Shown here: in pieces, positions 28,460-36,571 of the stretch
Layout of the letters: each line of letters begins with the position of its first letter
Position numbering within the stretch: the first letter of the stretch is position 1
Assembly (NCBI GenBank): GCA_964406605.1
Contig: CAYOSF010000015.1
Coordinates: 13,156 to 77,155 of the forward strand
Reading direction: 5' to 3'
Length of the DNA: 64,000 bases
Origin: CAYOSF01 sp964406605
Lineage (GTDB): Bacteria > Chloroflexota > Dehalococcoidia > DSTF01 > RBG-16-68-14
Made by a program: the position numbers and the translations under genes
The notes under the pieces: model-generated
What the model saw: only the letters and a program-made list of their open reading frames with translations
Told to the model about the DNA's origin: nothing
The model's database searches: none

Positions 28460-29538
28460 TTCAACGACTTCCCGATCTCCTCCAACAGGCGTTCGAAGTC
28501 CTCCGCGAAGGCGGCCAGGCCCTCCTCCAGGAGCTGGTCGGTTACCGCCCGCATGTCTATCCCTTGTGCGCCCACCTGCCCGATGGTTTCCGCCGCCTCC
28601 GCCAGGCCCTCCTCGATGCTCGGTCTCACCCGTCCGTGGTCGAGAAACGCCTCCAGCGTCGCGTCCGGCATGGTATTGACGGTGTCCGGCGCCGCCAGCT
28701 CTTCGACATAGAGCACGTCGGAATAGGCCGGGTTCTTGGTGCTGGTTGAGGCCCAGAGCGGGCGCTGCACCCTCGCCCCGTTCGATGCCAGTTTCTCCCA
28801 TCGGGGGCCAGAGAAGATCTCTTTGAAGCGCCCATAGGCGACCTGCGCGTTCGCGACGGCGGCCTTACCGCGCAGTGCCGAATCCTCCGGCAGCCGCGCG
28901 TCCACCTTGGTGTCCACTCTCGAGACAAAGAACGAGGCGACGCTGGCGACCTCCGACAGCGACCGGTCGCCGGCGAGCCGCTTCTCCAGAGCCGCGATGT
29001 AGCCGCTCGCGACCCGCTCGTAGACACCAACGTCGAAGAGCAGCGTGACGTTGACGTTGACCCCTTCAGCGATGAGCTGCTCCATGGCCGCAACACCGGC
29101 CTCAGTTCCCGGCACCTTGATCATCACGTTCGGCCGGCCGACCAGCTCGAACATTCGCTTCGCCTCGGCTACTGTCTTTGCCGTATCGTGCGCGATCCTG
29201 GGCGGCGCTTCCAGCGACACGAAGCCGTCCCGCCCTTGCGTATCATCGTAGACCGGTCGCAGGGCGTCCGCCGCGCCTCCGATGTCCTCCTTCGCTATTG
29301 CCAGAAAGGCGTGGTACGGGTCGCGCTCGCCCCGCCGCGCGATCTCCTGCAAAGCCTCATCGTAGTCGCCGGACTCGGAGATCGCCTTCCGGAAGATGGT
29401 TGGGTTCGAGGTGACTCCAGTGATCAAACCATCGCGGACCATCCGAGCCAACTCGCCGGACGTGATCAGGCTCCGCTGGATATAGTCGAGCCAGACGCTC
29501 TGCCCCTTCTCTCGCAGCTCCTCGATCGGGCTAGCCAT
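28456..29538 (-). CDS. tal: Transaldolase
   Basis: 360 residues, typical of the TalB-like form fused to or adjacent to Pgi. LITGVTSNPTIFRKAI holds the substrate-binding Asn region. The Schiff-base Lys is in VMIKVPGTEAGVAA, followed by VNVNVTLLFDVGVYERVA and FFVSRVDTKVD. It transfers a dihydroxyacetone unit between sugar phosphates in the cytoplasm. It is translationally coupled to pgi by the 4-base overlap and separated from rpiB by 3 bases. Confidence 0.95.
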   Translation of the reverse strand: MASPIEELREKGQSVWLDYIQRSLITSGELARMVRDGLITGVTSNPTIFRKAISESGDYDEALQEIARRGERDPYHAFLAIAKEDIGGAADALRPVYDDTQGRDGFVSLEAPPRIAHDTAKTVAEAKRMFELVGRPNVMIKVPGTEAGVAAMEQLIAEGVNVNVTLLFDVGVYERVASGYIAALEKRLAGDRSLSEVASVASFFVSRVDTKVDARLPEDSALRGKAAVANAQVAYGRFKEIFSGPRWEKLASNGARVQRPLWASTSTKNPAYSDVLYVEELAAPDTVNTMPDATLEAFLDHGRVRPSIEEGLAEAAETIGQVGAQGIDMRAVTDQLLEEGLAAFAEDFERLLEEIGKSLK

Positions 29539-29541
29539 GGC

Positions 29542-30003
29542 TCACTCCTTCGTGCGCTGGTAGCGTTCCTCGATGGCCTTGACCTTGTTCAGTCTCCGCA
29601 CATGCCGCTCCTCGTTGGAGAAGACGGCTCCCCGCCACGCGCGGATAATCTCCAGGGCCAGGGTGGGCCCAACGACGCGAGCGCCCAGGCAGAGCACGTT
29701 CATGTCGTCGTCCTCCACTCCCTGGTGGGCGGAGAACGTGTCATGGCATGTGGCCGCGCGCACTCCCGGCACCTTGTTCGCCGCTACGGACGCTCCAACG
29801 CCGCTCCCGCAGAGAAGCAGCCCTCGTCCGACCTCGCCGCGCATGACGGCTTCCGCTACTGCCTGGGCGAAGTCCGGGTAGTCGGAGGGCTCCTCGCTGT
29901 GGGCGCCGAAATCGACCACTTCGTCGCCGAGGCGTTGGAGCTCGGCGATGGCGGGCGCCTTCAGCGGAAAGCCGGCGTGATCCGTACCCACTGCGATGCG
30001 CAT
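29542..30003 (-). CDS. rpiB: Ribose-5-phosphate isomerase B
   Basis: 153 residues, the normal RpiB length. Signature residues are present: VGTDHAGFPLK at the N-terminus, DFGAHSEEPSDYPDFA, the catalytic-Cys segment GLLLCGSGVGASVAANK and CHDTFSAHQGVEDDDMNVLC. It interconverts ribose 5-phosphate and ribulose 5-phosphate. It starts 2 bases after the tkt stop and ends 3 bases before tal. Confidence 0.95.
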   Translation of the reverse strand: MRIAVGTDHAGFPLKAPAIAELQRLGDEVVDFGAHSEEPSDYPDFAQAVAEAVMRGEVGRGLLLCGSGVGASVAANKVPGVRAATCHDTFSAHQGVEDDDMNVLCLGARVVGPTLALEIIRAWRGAVFSNEERHVRRLNKVKAIEERYQRTKE

Positions 30004-30005
30004 CG

Positions 30006-32030
30006 CTATCCGGCCTCCTCGCTCACCCGCTTGACCAACTCCTCTGCCCTGCCGGCCACGGCCTCGGGCGTGAAGCCGAACTTCTCGAACAACACGTCTG
30101 CCGGCGCCGATGCCCCAAAGTGGTCCAAGCCGATGGCGTCCCCTTGGCCGCCGACGTATCTCTTCCAGCCCATCGGAACCGCGGCCTCGACGGCCAGGCG
30201 GGCACGCACCGAAGGCGGCAGCACCTCATCCCGGTATGACTGCGTCTGCTCCTCGAAGACCTCCCAGCTCGGCATGCTCACCACCCGCGCCTGCAGGCCG
30301 CGCCCGGCGAGAAGCGCTTGTGCCTCGAGGACCAGAGCCACTTCGGACCCGCTGGCGATCAGCAGCACGTCGGGACTCCCGGAGTCAGCTTCCGCCAGCA
30401 CGTAGGCACCGCGCGCGACTCCTTCGCGCACTCGCGACGCATCATCGAGTATCGGCAGCTTCTGGCGGGTGAGCACCAGTGCGGATGGTCCGGAGCGCTC
30501 CAGCGCCAGCCGCCAGCAGGCCGCGGTCTCGTTCGCGTCGGCCGGCCGCAGCACCGTCAGGTCGGGCATCGCGCGGAGCGACGGCAATTGCTCTATGGGT
30601 TGGTGGGTGGGGCCGTCCTCTCCAACTCCGATGCTGTCGTGCGTAAAGACGAAGATGCTGTGGGCCTTCATGAGCGCTGCCAGCCTCAGGGACGGTCGCA
30701 TGTAGTCGGAGAAGACGAAGAAGGTAGCGCCGTACGGGGTGATGCCGCCGTGGAGCGCCATGCCGTTGACGACGTTCCCCATAGCGTGCTCACGTACGCC
30801 GAAGTGCATGTTGCGGCCGGACCATCCATCGAGCCCCAGATCGCCGTACCCTTCGAGGTAGGTCTTCGTGGAGGGCGCCAGGTCAGCCGAGCCGCCGATC
30901 AGGGTGGGGAGATGGGAGGCTATCGCGTTCAGCACCTTTCCCGAGGCAGCACGGGTTGCCATCGTCCCGTCGGAGGAGGAGAAGACCGGCAGCGCGGCAT
31001 GCCAACCATCTGGGAGCCCTCCGCCCGTGACGGTTCGCCAGAGCCGGGCCTCATCAGGGCATGCCCGCTCGTAGGCGTCGAGGCGGCCGTTCCACTCATC
31101 CTCCCAATCCCGGCCACGGTCCAGCGCCTTCCGAAACTCAGCCAGCGCCGCCTCAGGCACATAGAAGGGCGGCTCCTCCGGCCAGCCAAGCGCTCGCTTC
31201 GTCGCCTCTACCTCCTCCTCACCGAGGGGGGTGCCGTGCGCATCCGCCGTTCCCGCCTTGTTCGGGCTCCCGTAGGCGATGACGGTCTCGGCGACGATCA
31301 GCGACGGGCGGCTGTCCTCCCCTTTTGCCCGTTCGAGGGCCTCCGTGACGGCATCGACATCAAGGCCGTCGACGTGCTGCACGTGCCAGCCGTACGCCTC
31401 AAAGCGGCGGCCCACGTCTTCTGTGAACGTGATATCCGTGTCGCCCTCGATCGAGATCCCGTTGTCGTCGTAGAGGTAGACCAGGTTGCCGAGACCGAGC
31501 GTCCCGGCCAGCGAGGCGGCCTCGGAAGAGACTCCCTCCATCAAGTCACCATCGCTCACGATCCCGTAGACCCGGTGATCAACGATGGTGTGGCCGGGGC
31601 GGTTGAAGAGCTCAGCAAGAAAGCGCTCAGCGATCGCCATGCCGACGCCCATCGCGAAGCCCGCGCCCAACGGTCCCGTCGTGAGTTCCACGCCCGGCGT
31701 CTCACCGTACTCGGGGTGGCCCGGCGTCTTGCTCCCCCACTGGCGGAAGCTCTGGAGCTGCTCGAGCGGCAGGTCGTATCCCGTCAGATAGAGAAGGCTG
31801 TAGAGCAGCATGGACGCGTGACCGGCGGAGAGGACGAACCGGTCTCGGTCGGGCCAACTGGGATTGCCGGGATTGTGGCGGAGGACACGCGTCCAGAGCG
31901 CGTAGGCCATGGCTGCCGCGCCCATGGGGGCGCCTGGATGGCCGCTCTTCGCCTTTTCCACCGCGTCCATCGCCAGGGCACGGATAGTGTTGACGCAGAG
32001 CTGATGGACGCTCGTGGCGGACGTTGTCAT
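30006..32030 (-). CDS. tkt: Transketolase
   Basis: 674 residues, full length. The N-terminal thiamine-diphosphate domain includes KSGHPGAPMGAAAMAYALW and GDLMEGVSSEAASLAG. The Pyr domain has NMHFGVREHAMGNVVNGMAL and EDGPTHQPIEQLPSLRAMP. The C-terminal domain ends the protein. It transfers two-carbon units between sugar phosphates using ThDP and a divalent cation. It is the first gene after a 467-base gap and probably starts the tkt-rpiB-tal-pgi-gnd-zwf-pgl-glucokinase run, unless read from fba. Confidence 0.96.
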   Translation of the reverse strand: MTTSATSVHQLCVNTIRALAMDAVEKAKSGHPGAPMGAAAMAYALWTRVLRHNPGNPSWPDRDRFVLSAGHASMLLYSLLYLTGYDLPLEQLQSFRQWGSKTPGHPEYGETPGVELTTGPLGAGFAMGVGMAIAERFLAELFNRPGHTIVDHRVYGIVSDGDLMEGVSSEAASLAGTLGLGNLVYLYDDNGISIEGDTDITFTEDVGRRFEAYGWHVQHVDGLDVDAVTEALERAKGEDSRPSLIVAETVIAYGSPNKAGTADAHGTPLGEEEVEATKRALGWPEEPPFYVPEAALAEFRKALDRGRDWEDEWNGRLDAYERACPDEARLWRTVTGGGLPDGWHAALPVFSSSDGTMATRAASGKVLNAIASHLPTLIGGSADLAPSTKTYLEGYGDLGLDGWSGRNMHFGVREHAMGNVVNGMALHGGITPYGATFFVFSDYMRPSLRLAALMKAHSIFVFTHDSIGVGEDGPTHQPIEQLPSLRAMPDLTVLRPADANETAACWRLALERSGPSALVLTRQKLPILDDASRVREGVARGAYVLAEADSGSPDVLLIASGSEVALVLEAQALLAGRGLQARVVSMPSWEVFEEQTQSYRDEVLPPSVRARLAVEAAVPMGWKRYVGGQGDAIGLDHFGASAPADVLFEKFGFTPEAVAGRAEELVKRVSEEAG

Positions 32031-32497
32031 GACGGCTTGCCTCCAACGTATCTCAAGGGGGAAGGTCTCACTCTGTCATGATCCTCACCAAGCGGCCCAG
32101 GGCAAGAGGGGGGATCACCCGAAGACCAAGACGTGAACACACCGTCTGGTGCACGCTGATATCGGCCAAGTAGAACTGTCCAACGTAGCGGTGTGCCTTC
32201 GATTGTAGCAGCCGCACCTTGGGCAGTGCGAGCGCGGGCGTCCGGTGGACGCGCGGCCTCGCTGGGCGCTTCCCACGAATCGCAATCCAGCTCTGAAGGG
32301 GCGCCGAGGCCGATGGCGGGCGACGCGGATGCGTTCGCTGCCGTCCGCTCCGAAAGGACGTGGATGGTGCGCGGCATCTGACTGCTCGCGTCGATCCTGC
32401 CGGCAGCATCGCTATGCTATCGCCTTTGGTGGAACGTCTCCCAGCTTCTGGAGGTACCGGCGGACCGAGAGCAGGGCGGTCGCGTCTTCGCCACCGG
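32031..32497. other. Intergenic region between fba and tkt
   Basis: 467 bases between two leftward genes. It should contain the promoter of the large pentose phosphate operon. I see no convincing terminator with a U-tract after fba, no clear -35/-10 pair and no RNA gene. The overlapping open frames have no coding signal. Confidence 0.5.
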
Positions 32498-33418
32498 CTA
32501 GGTCCCCTTGCCCGCACCGCCCAGGAGCCGGATCCGGCCCTCTACGGACGCCCGGATCGCCGTCTCCACCTCACTCATCAGTTCGTACATGTTGAAGATC
32601 TCCGGACGCTCCGCCAGCACCTGGCGGATCCTGGCCAGCGCCGCCAACCTGAGGTCGGAATCCGTGTTCAGCTTCGCGATGCCGAGGGAGACCGCCCGTT
32701 TCACGAAGTCCTCGGGGATTCCCTTCGCCTCGGGCAGCCTCGCTCCGTAGCTCGCCGCCAGCTCGACGTCCTCCTGGGGGATCGAGGACGCGCCGTGAAG
32801 CACGAGCGGATGATCGATGCGTCCCGCGATCTCCGCCAGGCGGTCGAAGTCGAGCCGGGGTTCGCCCTTGAACTTGAAGGCGCCGTGGGACGTGCCGATC
32901 GTGACTGTGAGCGAGTCGACACCGGTCTCTTTGACGAAGCGCTCCGCCTCCTCCGGCACCGTGTACGTGGCCTCCGCCGCCTCCTCGCCCAGGTCTTCGA
33001 TTCCGGCCAGCTTTCCCAATTCCGCTTCCACCTGCACGTCTCGGGTGTGCGCGTACTCCACGACCTCGCGCGTGGCCGCGATGTTCTCCTCGAGCGGCAG
33101 CCGCGACGTATCGATCATGACCGAGGTGTAGCCGGCTTCGATAGCCGATCTGGCGACCTCAATGCTCTTGCCGTGGTCCAGGTGCAGCGCAACCGGAACG
33201 GGCGAGGCCTCGGCCAGGCCGGTGACCATCTGTGCGATGTTCTCCAGTCCCGCGTGCTTGATGGCGCCCTCCGAGGTCTGAACCATCACCGGCGCCCGCA
33301 GGTTCGTCGCAGCCGCAACGACCGCCCGCGCCGACTCGAGGTTGTACGCGTTGAAGCCCCCGATGGCCCAGCCGTTCGCTCGCGCGTCCTTCAGGTATGG
33401 AAGGGGGTTGACCAGCAT
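32498..33418 (-). CDS. fba: Fructose-bisphosphate aldolase, class II
   Basis: 306 residues from ATG 33418, chosen because AAGGAGGT lies at the right distance; GTG 33421 is in frame. It starts VNPLPYLKDARANGWAIGGF. The zinc-binding HLDHG and following catalytic region are intact, as are VTIGTSHGAFKFKGEPRLDF and LVLHGASSIPQEDVE, with GIAKLNTDSDLR for phosphate binding. It cleaves fructose 1,6-bisphosphate, or runs in reverse for gluconeogenesis. A tagatose-bisphosphate specificity is possible for this class. It overlaps the HAD stop by one base (TGATG). Confidence 0.93.
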   Translation of the reverse strand: MLVNPLPYLKDARANGWAIGGFNAYNLESARAVVAAATNLRAPVMVQTSEGAIKHAGLENIAQMVTGLAEASPVPVALHLDHGKSIEVARSAIEAGYTSVMIDTSRLPLEENIAATREVVEYAHTRDVQVEAELGKLAGIEDLGEEAAEATYTVPEEAERFVKETGVDSLTVTIGTSHGAFKFKGEPRLDFDRLAEIAGRIDHPLVLHGASSIPQEDVELAASYGARLPEAKGIPEDFVKRAVSLGIAKLNTDSDLRLAALARIRQVLAERPEIFNMYELMSEVETAIRASVEGRIRLLGGAGKGT

Positions 33419-34119
33419 CACTCGACCTCCTTGCGCTTCGTGCGGGGATTCTTCAACTGGCCGGCGGTCATCGCCAGCAGCTCCCCGATGTCCTCGATGG
33501 TGATGTCCGGCTCGGGGAAGTCGTGGTGGGATGGGTCGTTGGCGTACTTCCCCTGGCAGACCATGACGGTCGTGAGCTGCTCACCCATCGCGGCCTTCAT
33601 GGCCGCGAGGATGCGAGTCTTGTCATCCACGATTGAGTAATGCTCGGCGGGGAAGCGTCTCCGGATGTCCTCGACCTCCTGTTCCTTGTGGACGTAGACC
33701 AGAACGTTGCCGCGAACGGCCTCCTCCAGCCCGGCGGCACGTATCTTGTGGCGCTGGAAGAGCTGATCGCCGTCCGACAGGATGACCGGCGTGGCAAAGG
33801 ACGAGAGGTGTCGAATAACCTCCAGCCCCTTGGGATAGAGATGGTCCGCAAAAGGACAGTCCCACACGAGGGCGCTGGCCTTGCCGATGGAGGTGGCGTT
33901 CGGGCATTCGCGGGCGAACCGTTCTATGGTCTCCGGCAGGTCGACCACGTCCATTTCGGCGCGGACCTCCTCGTAGATTTCCCAGAAGCGGTCCCCGTCT
34001 TCCTCACCGAGCACGTCCTCCAGATCGCGCTGGAGACGCGACCGAAGAAGATCGTTGTCCAGGAGCGTGTTGTCGACGTCAAGGAGCACGACCAAGTCCG
34101 TCATAGCCATCTCGCTCAT
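33418..34119 (-). CDS. HAD-superfamily hydrolase
   Basis: 233 residues from ATG 34119; ATGs at 34110 and 34104 are alternatives. Motif I is LLDVDNTLLDND (DxDxT), motif II is ATPVILSDGDQ, and the third and fourth motifs are likely in the Lys of VYVHKEQEVEDI and HYSIVDDKTRI. A long helical cap lies between. The likely activity is a sugar-phosphate or related phosphatase in the cytoplasm. Overlap with fba suggests a role in sugar phosphate metabolism, but the substrate is not readable. Confidence 0.8.
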   Translation of the reverse strand: MSEMAMTDLVVLLDVDNTLLDNDLLRSRLQRDLEDVLGEEDGDRFWEIYEEVRAEMDVVDLPETIERFARECPNATSIGKASALVWDCPFADHLYPKGLEVIRHLSSFATPVILSDGDQLFQRHKIRAAGLEEAVRGNVLVYVHKEQEVEDIRRRFPAEHYSIVDDKTRILAAMKAAMGEQLTTVMVCQGKYANDPSHHDFPEPDITIEDIGELLAMTAGQLKNPRTKRKEVE

Positions 34120-34471
34120 TCTCTCTCGGTCGGAGCCGGCGTGTCCTCCCGACTCTCCAGGCACCGTGCGCTTGGAGTGCCGCATCGCGAGGAGCGCCGG
34201 CTCGGGCGGACTTTCAGCGAGGCACGGGCGCTGCTACGAAGAGGGTACCCCACCGGTGCGCCATGGATCACGCGGGGCGCTACGTCCGCGTCTGCCGTTG
34301 TCCGGCCGCGCACGGAACAGCAACTCGTTCTGAGGCCTGTTGTCTATTTCTAGCGTACACGGGCCGGGCGACGCCGTGCGTAGGATGGATCACGAAGAGC
34401 GGCCACAAATCGGTGGGTGCGCGTGGGGAGACACTTGTCGGTGGAGCGTATCTCCCGATACGGTAGGAGGT
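34120..34471. other. Divergent intergenic region (HAD / MBL)
   Basis: 352 bases between the leftward HAD-fba pair and the rightward MBL gene. It contains the TAGGAGGT ribosome site of the MBL gene at its right end. I do not see paired promoter elements that I would defend, nor hairpins or repeats. Confidence 0.5.
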
Positions 34472-35215
34472 ATGGGAGAAGTGTGCGTCCAGTTCCTGGG
34501 GAGTGGCGATGCTTTCGGGAGCGGCGGGCGTCTCCAGGCATGCATCTACGTCCAGAGCGACGCAGCGTCCTTCCTTATCGATTGTGGTGCGACCGCTCTC
34601 CTTGCGATGCGGCGCTTCGGTGTGGAACCGTCGTCCGTTGACGCGATCTTGCTCAGCCATCTGCACGGCGACCATTTCGGTGGGTTGCCGTTCTTCTATC
34701 TTGACGCGCAGTTCATCTCGCAAAGGACCAAGCCGCTGGTCGTCGCCGGGCCCCCAGGACTGGAGGAGCGGATTCGACAGACGATGGAGGCGCTCTTCCC
34801 CGGGTCGTCTAGGACGCAGCAGCGGTTCGAAACCGAATTCATCGAGCTCACCGACGAGCAGGAGACGTCTATCGCATCGATCTCGGTTGTGCCGTACGGT
34901 GTCGAGCACGAAAGCGGCGCTCCCGCCTACGCGCTGCGGGTCACCTGCGGAGGGAAGGTAATCGCATACTCCGGCGATACGGGTTGGACCGACGCGCTGA
35001 AGCGTGCGGCAGACGGGGCGGACCTGTTCATCTGCGAGGCCTCCTTCTTCGACAAGAAGGTCCCGTTCCACGTGGACTACGAGACCCTAATGGAGCACCG
35101 GGCGGAGCTGGGCTGCCGCCGGCTCATCCTGACGCACATGAGCGGTGGGATGTTGCGCCATCTCCCCGACCTGGACGTCGAGACAGCCGAGGACGGGATG
35201 CGGATCGTCCTGTAG
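34472..35215 (+). CDS. MBL-fold metallohydrolase (RNase Z/PhnP-like)
   Basis: 247 residues from ATG 34472, with TAGGAGGT just upstream; the frame is open further left but without coding character. It begins VQFLGSGDAFGSGGR, as in RNase Z and cyclic phosphodiesterases, and has the metal motif SHLHGDHFGG, AYSGDTGWTDALKRA and a C-terminal LTHMSGG. These are the standard metal ligands, so it is likely an active phosphodiesterase-type enzyme. It lacks the flexible arm of true tRNase Z. The exact substrate is unknown. Confidence 0.82.
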   Translation: MGEVCVQFLGSGDAFGSGGRLQACIYVQSDAASFLIDCGATALLAMRRFGVEPSSVDAILLSHLHGDHFGGLPFFYLDAQFISQRTKPLVVAGPPGLEERIRQTMEALFPGSSRTQQRFETEFIELTDEQETSIASISVVPYGVEHESGAPAYALRVTCGGKVIAYSGDTGWTDALKRAADGADLFICEASFFDKKVPFHVDYETLMEHRAELGCRRLILTHMSGGMLRHLPDLDVETAEDGMRIVL

Positions 35216-35280
35216 CCCGGCTTGCCGGCGAAGAACAGGCGGAGCCTCTGCGTCGGCTCCGTTGGTCGAGGAGCACAGGT

Positions 35281-35643
35281 GTGCCAGAACACGACACCTT
35301 CTGGTCAAGACTTGATGAGCTCGTCGCGACCTGCGACGTGAAGATCGATAGGCCAAAGGGGACTCGGCATCCGCGGTATCCCTCGCTGGTCTATCCCCTC
35401 GACTACGGCTATCTGGAGCAGACCGGCTCCTCGGACGGGAATGAGATCGATGTCTGGGTGGGCAGCTTGCCGGACGGAGCGGTGACAGGCATCGTGTGCA
35501 CGGTAGACACAGTGAAGAAGGACGCGGAGCTCAAGATCCTTCTGGGCTGCACTCCTGACGAGGCTGAGATGGTCCTGGGCACTCATGACAGCGGGCCCAT
35601 GTCGGCCGTCCTACTAATGCGCAGTGACGCGTGCGGCGAGTGA
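35281..35643 (+). CDS. Small inorganic-pyrophosphatase-like protein
   Basis: 120 residues from GTG 35281, with GAGGAG 6 bases upstream. The family I pyrophosphatase core is recognisable: RYPSLVYPLDYGYLEQT followed by DGNEIDVWVGSLP, equivalent to the YPxxYG and DGDPLDV motifs. The protein is about 50 residues shorter than ordinary family I enzymes and lacks their C-terminal part. It may be a minimal PPi hydrolase or a related phosphohydrolase. It follows the MBL gene by 65 bases on the same strand. Confidence 0.75.
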   Translation: MPEHDTFWSRLDELVATCDVKIDRPKGTRHPRYPSLVYPLDYGYLEQTGSSDGNEIDVWVGSLPDGAVTGIVCTVDTVKKDAELKILLGCTPDEAEMVLGTHDSGPMSAVLLMRSDACGE

Positions 35644-35714
35644 GGGTGCTCCGCCTCCTAACACGTCGAATCGAGCTCGCACCGAGTCGAGGCAGCGGCG
35701 GGCAGGAACAGTCC

Positions 35715-36482
35715 TCACCTGGGCTTTCGGGCGACCAAAAGGTACCGGCTCTCGGTTAGAACCAAACCATCCGGCGTCTGAAGGTCCGCCTCCAGCGCAA
35801 GAAGCGCGTCGATGTCGCGCCCGACATCGAAGTTGGGAATCGTCCACGGCGTCACCGCCAGCATGAACACTAGGTCCCCGAGCGTCGCAAACGCCACCTT
35901 GTATTCGTGGGCGACGTTGGTCGTGACGGTCAGACCAGCCGCATCGAATCCCTGCGAGTACTCGCGTCGTTGGTCGCCGAAGTCCGTCATGCGAGGGAAG
36001 TAGGTTCTGAGCTCTCGCCAGTTATCCCTTCCCACCTGCTGTGTGATCAGACGGCCTCCCGGACGGAGGAGGCGCGCCAATTCCGCCGGGTCTAGCTCTT
36101 CGTGGCGGTTGAGCAGGAGGTCGAACGCCCCCTTGGCAAAGGGCAACTGGAGGCTCCGGCACCGGACAACGTCTACTCCGAGGGGCGCCAGCCGGCCGTA
36201 CGCCACCGGCGCGTTCACCGCCCATTCCTCCGTCGCCACCACCCGGGAGGGGAGAGCGTCCCGCAACCTGGATAGCACCTCTCCTCCTCCTGTCCCGATG
36301 TCCAGCGCTGAGCGATACCCGGCCGCGTGCTCCCGGGCCAGGGCATCGTAGTCCCAAGGCGGCTCGGGCTCAAGGTCCTTGACGTTGAGATCGGTGAAGG
36401 CCCACCCTGAGAATCGGCGTGCTCGTTCCAGGAACGGGCGCAGCCGCCTGAGCGCCTCGTGCCGCCGGCTGACCTCGGTCAT
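35715..36482 (-). CDS. SAM-dependent methyltransferase (RlmA-like)
   Basis: 255 residues from ATG 36482; an earlier in-frame ATG at 36542 would add 20 residues. Motif I is ALDIGTGGGEVLSRL with the acidic VVATEEWAVNAP, and motif III is RLLRPGGRLITQQVG. NRHEELDPAEL occupies the usual position of the catalytic motif. The arrangement resembles RlmA-type and other uncharacterised methyltransferases. It is divergent from the DUF255 gene with an 89-base gap. Confidence 0.75.
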   Translation of the reverse strand: MTEVSRRHEALRRLRPFLERARRFSGWAFTDLNVKDLEPEPPWDYDALAREHAAGYRSALDIGTGGGEVLSRLRDALPSRVVATEEWAVNAPVAYGRLAPLGVDVVRCRSLQLPFAKGAFDLLLNRHEELDPAELARLLRPGGRLITQQVGRDNWRELRTYFPRMTDFGDQRREYSQGFDAAGLTVTTNVAHEYKVAFATLGDLVFMLAVTPWTIPNFDVGRDIDALLALEADLQTPDGLVLTESRYLLVARKPR

Positions 36483-36571
36483 CGTTCCGACATGGTATGC
36501 GCGGACCTCCGAGACGGCAAGTGTCTCCCCCCACCTTGCCACCCTAACGGGCGTCTAGATACGTTGGAAGT

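Noticed and set aside
28460..28801. N-terminal extension of Pgi giving 631 residues, possibly a Tal-Pgi fusion
   Set aside because: The extension is the out-of-frame antisense-like reading of tal codons, low complexity, and the true start is GTG 28459 overlapping the tal stop.
30318..32081. 587-residue rightward frame opposite tkt
   Set aside because: Antisense shadow of transketolase.
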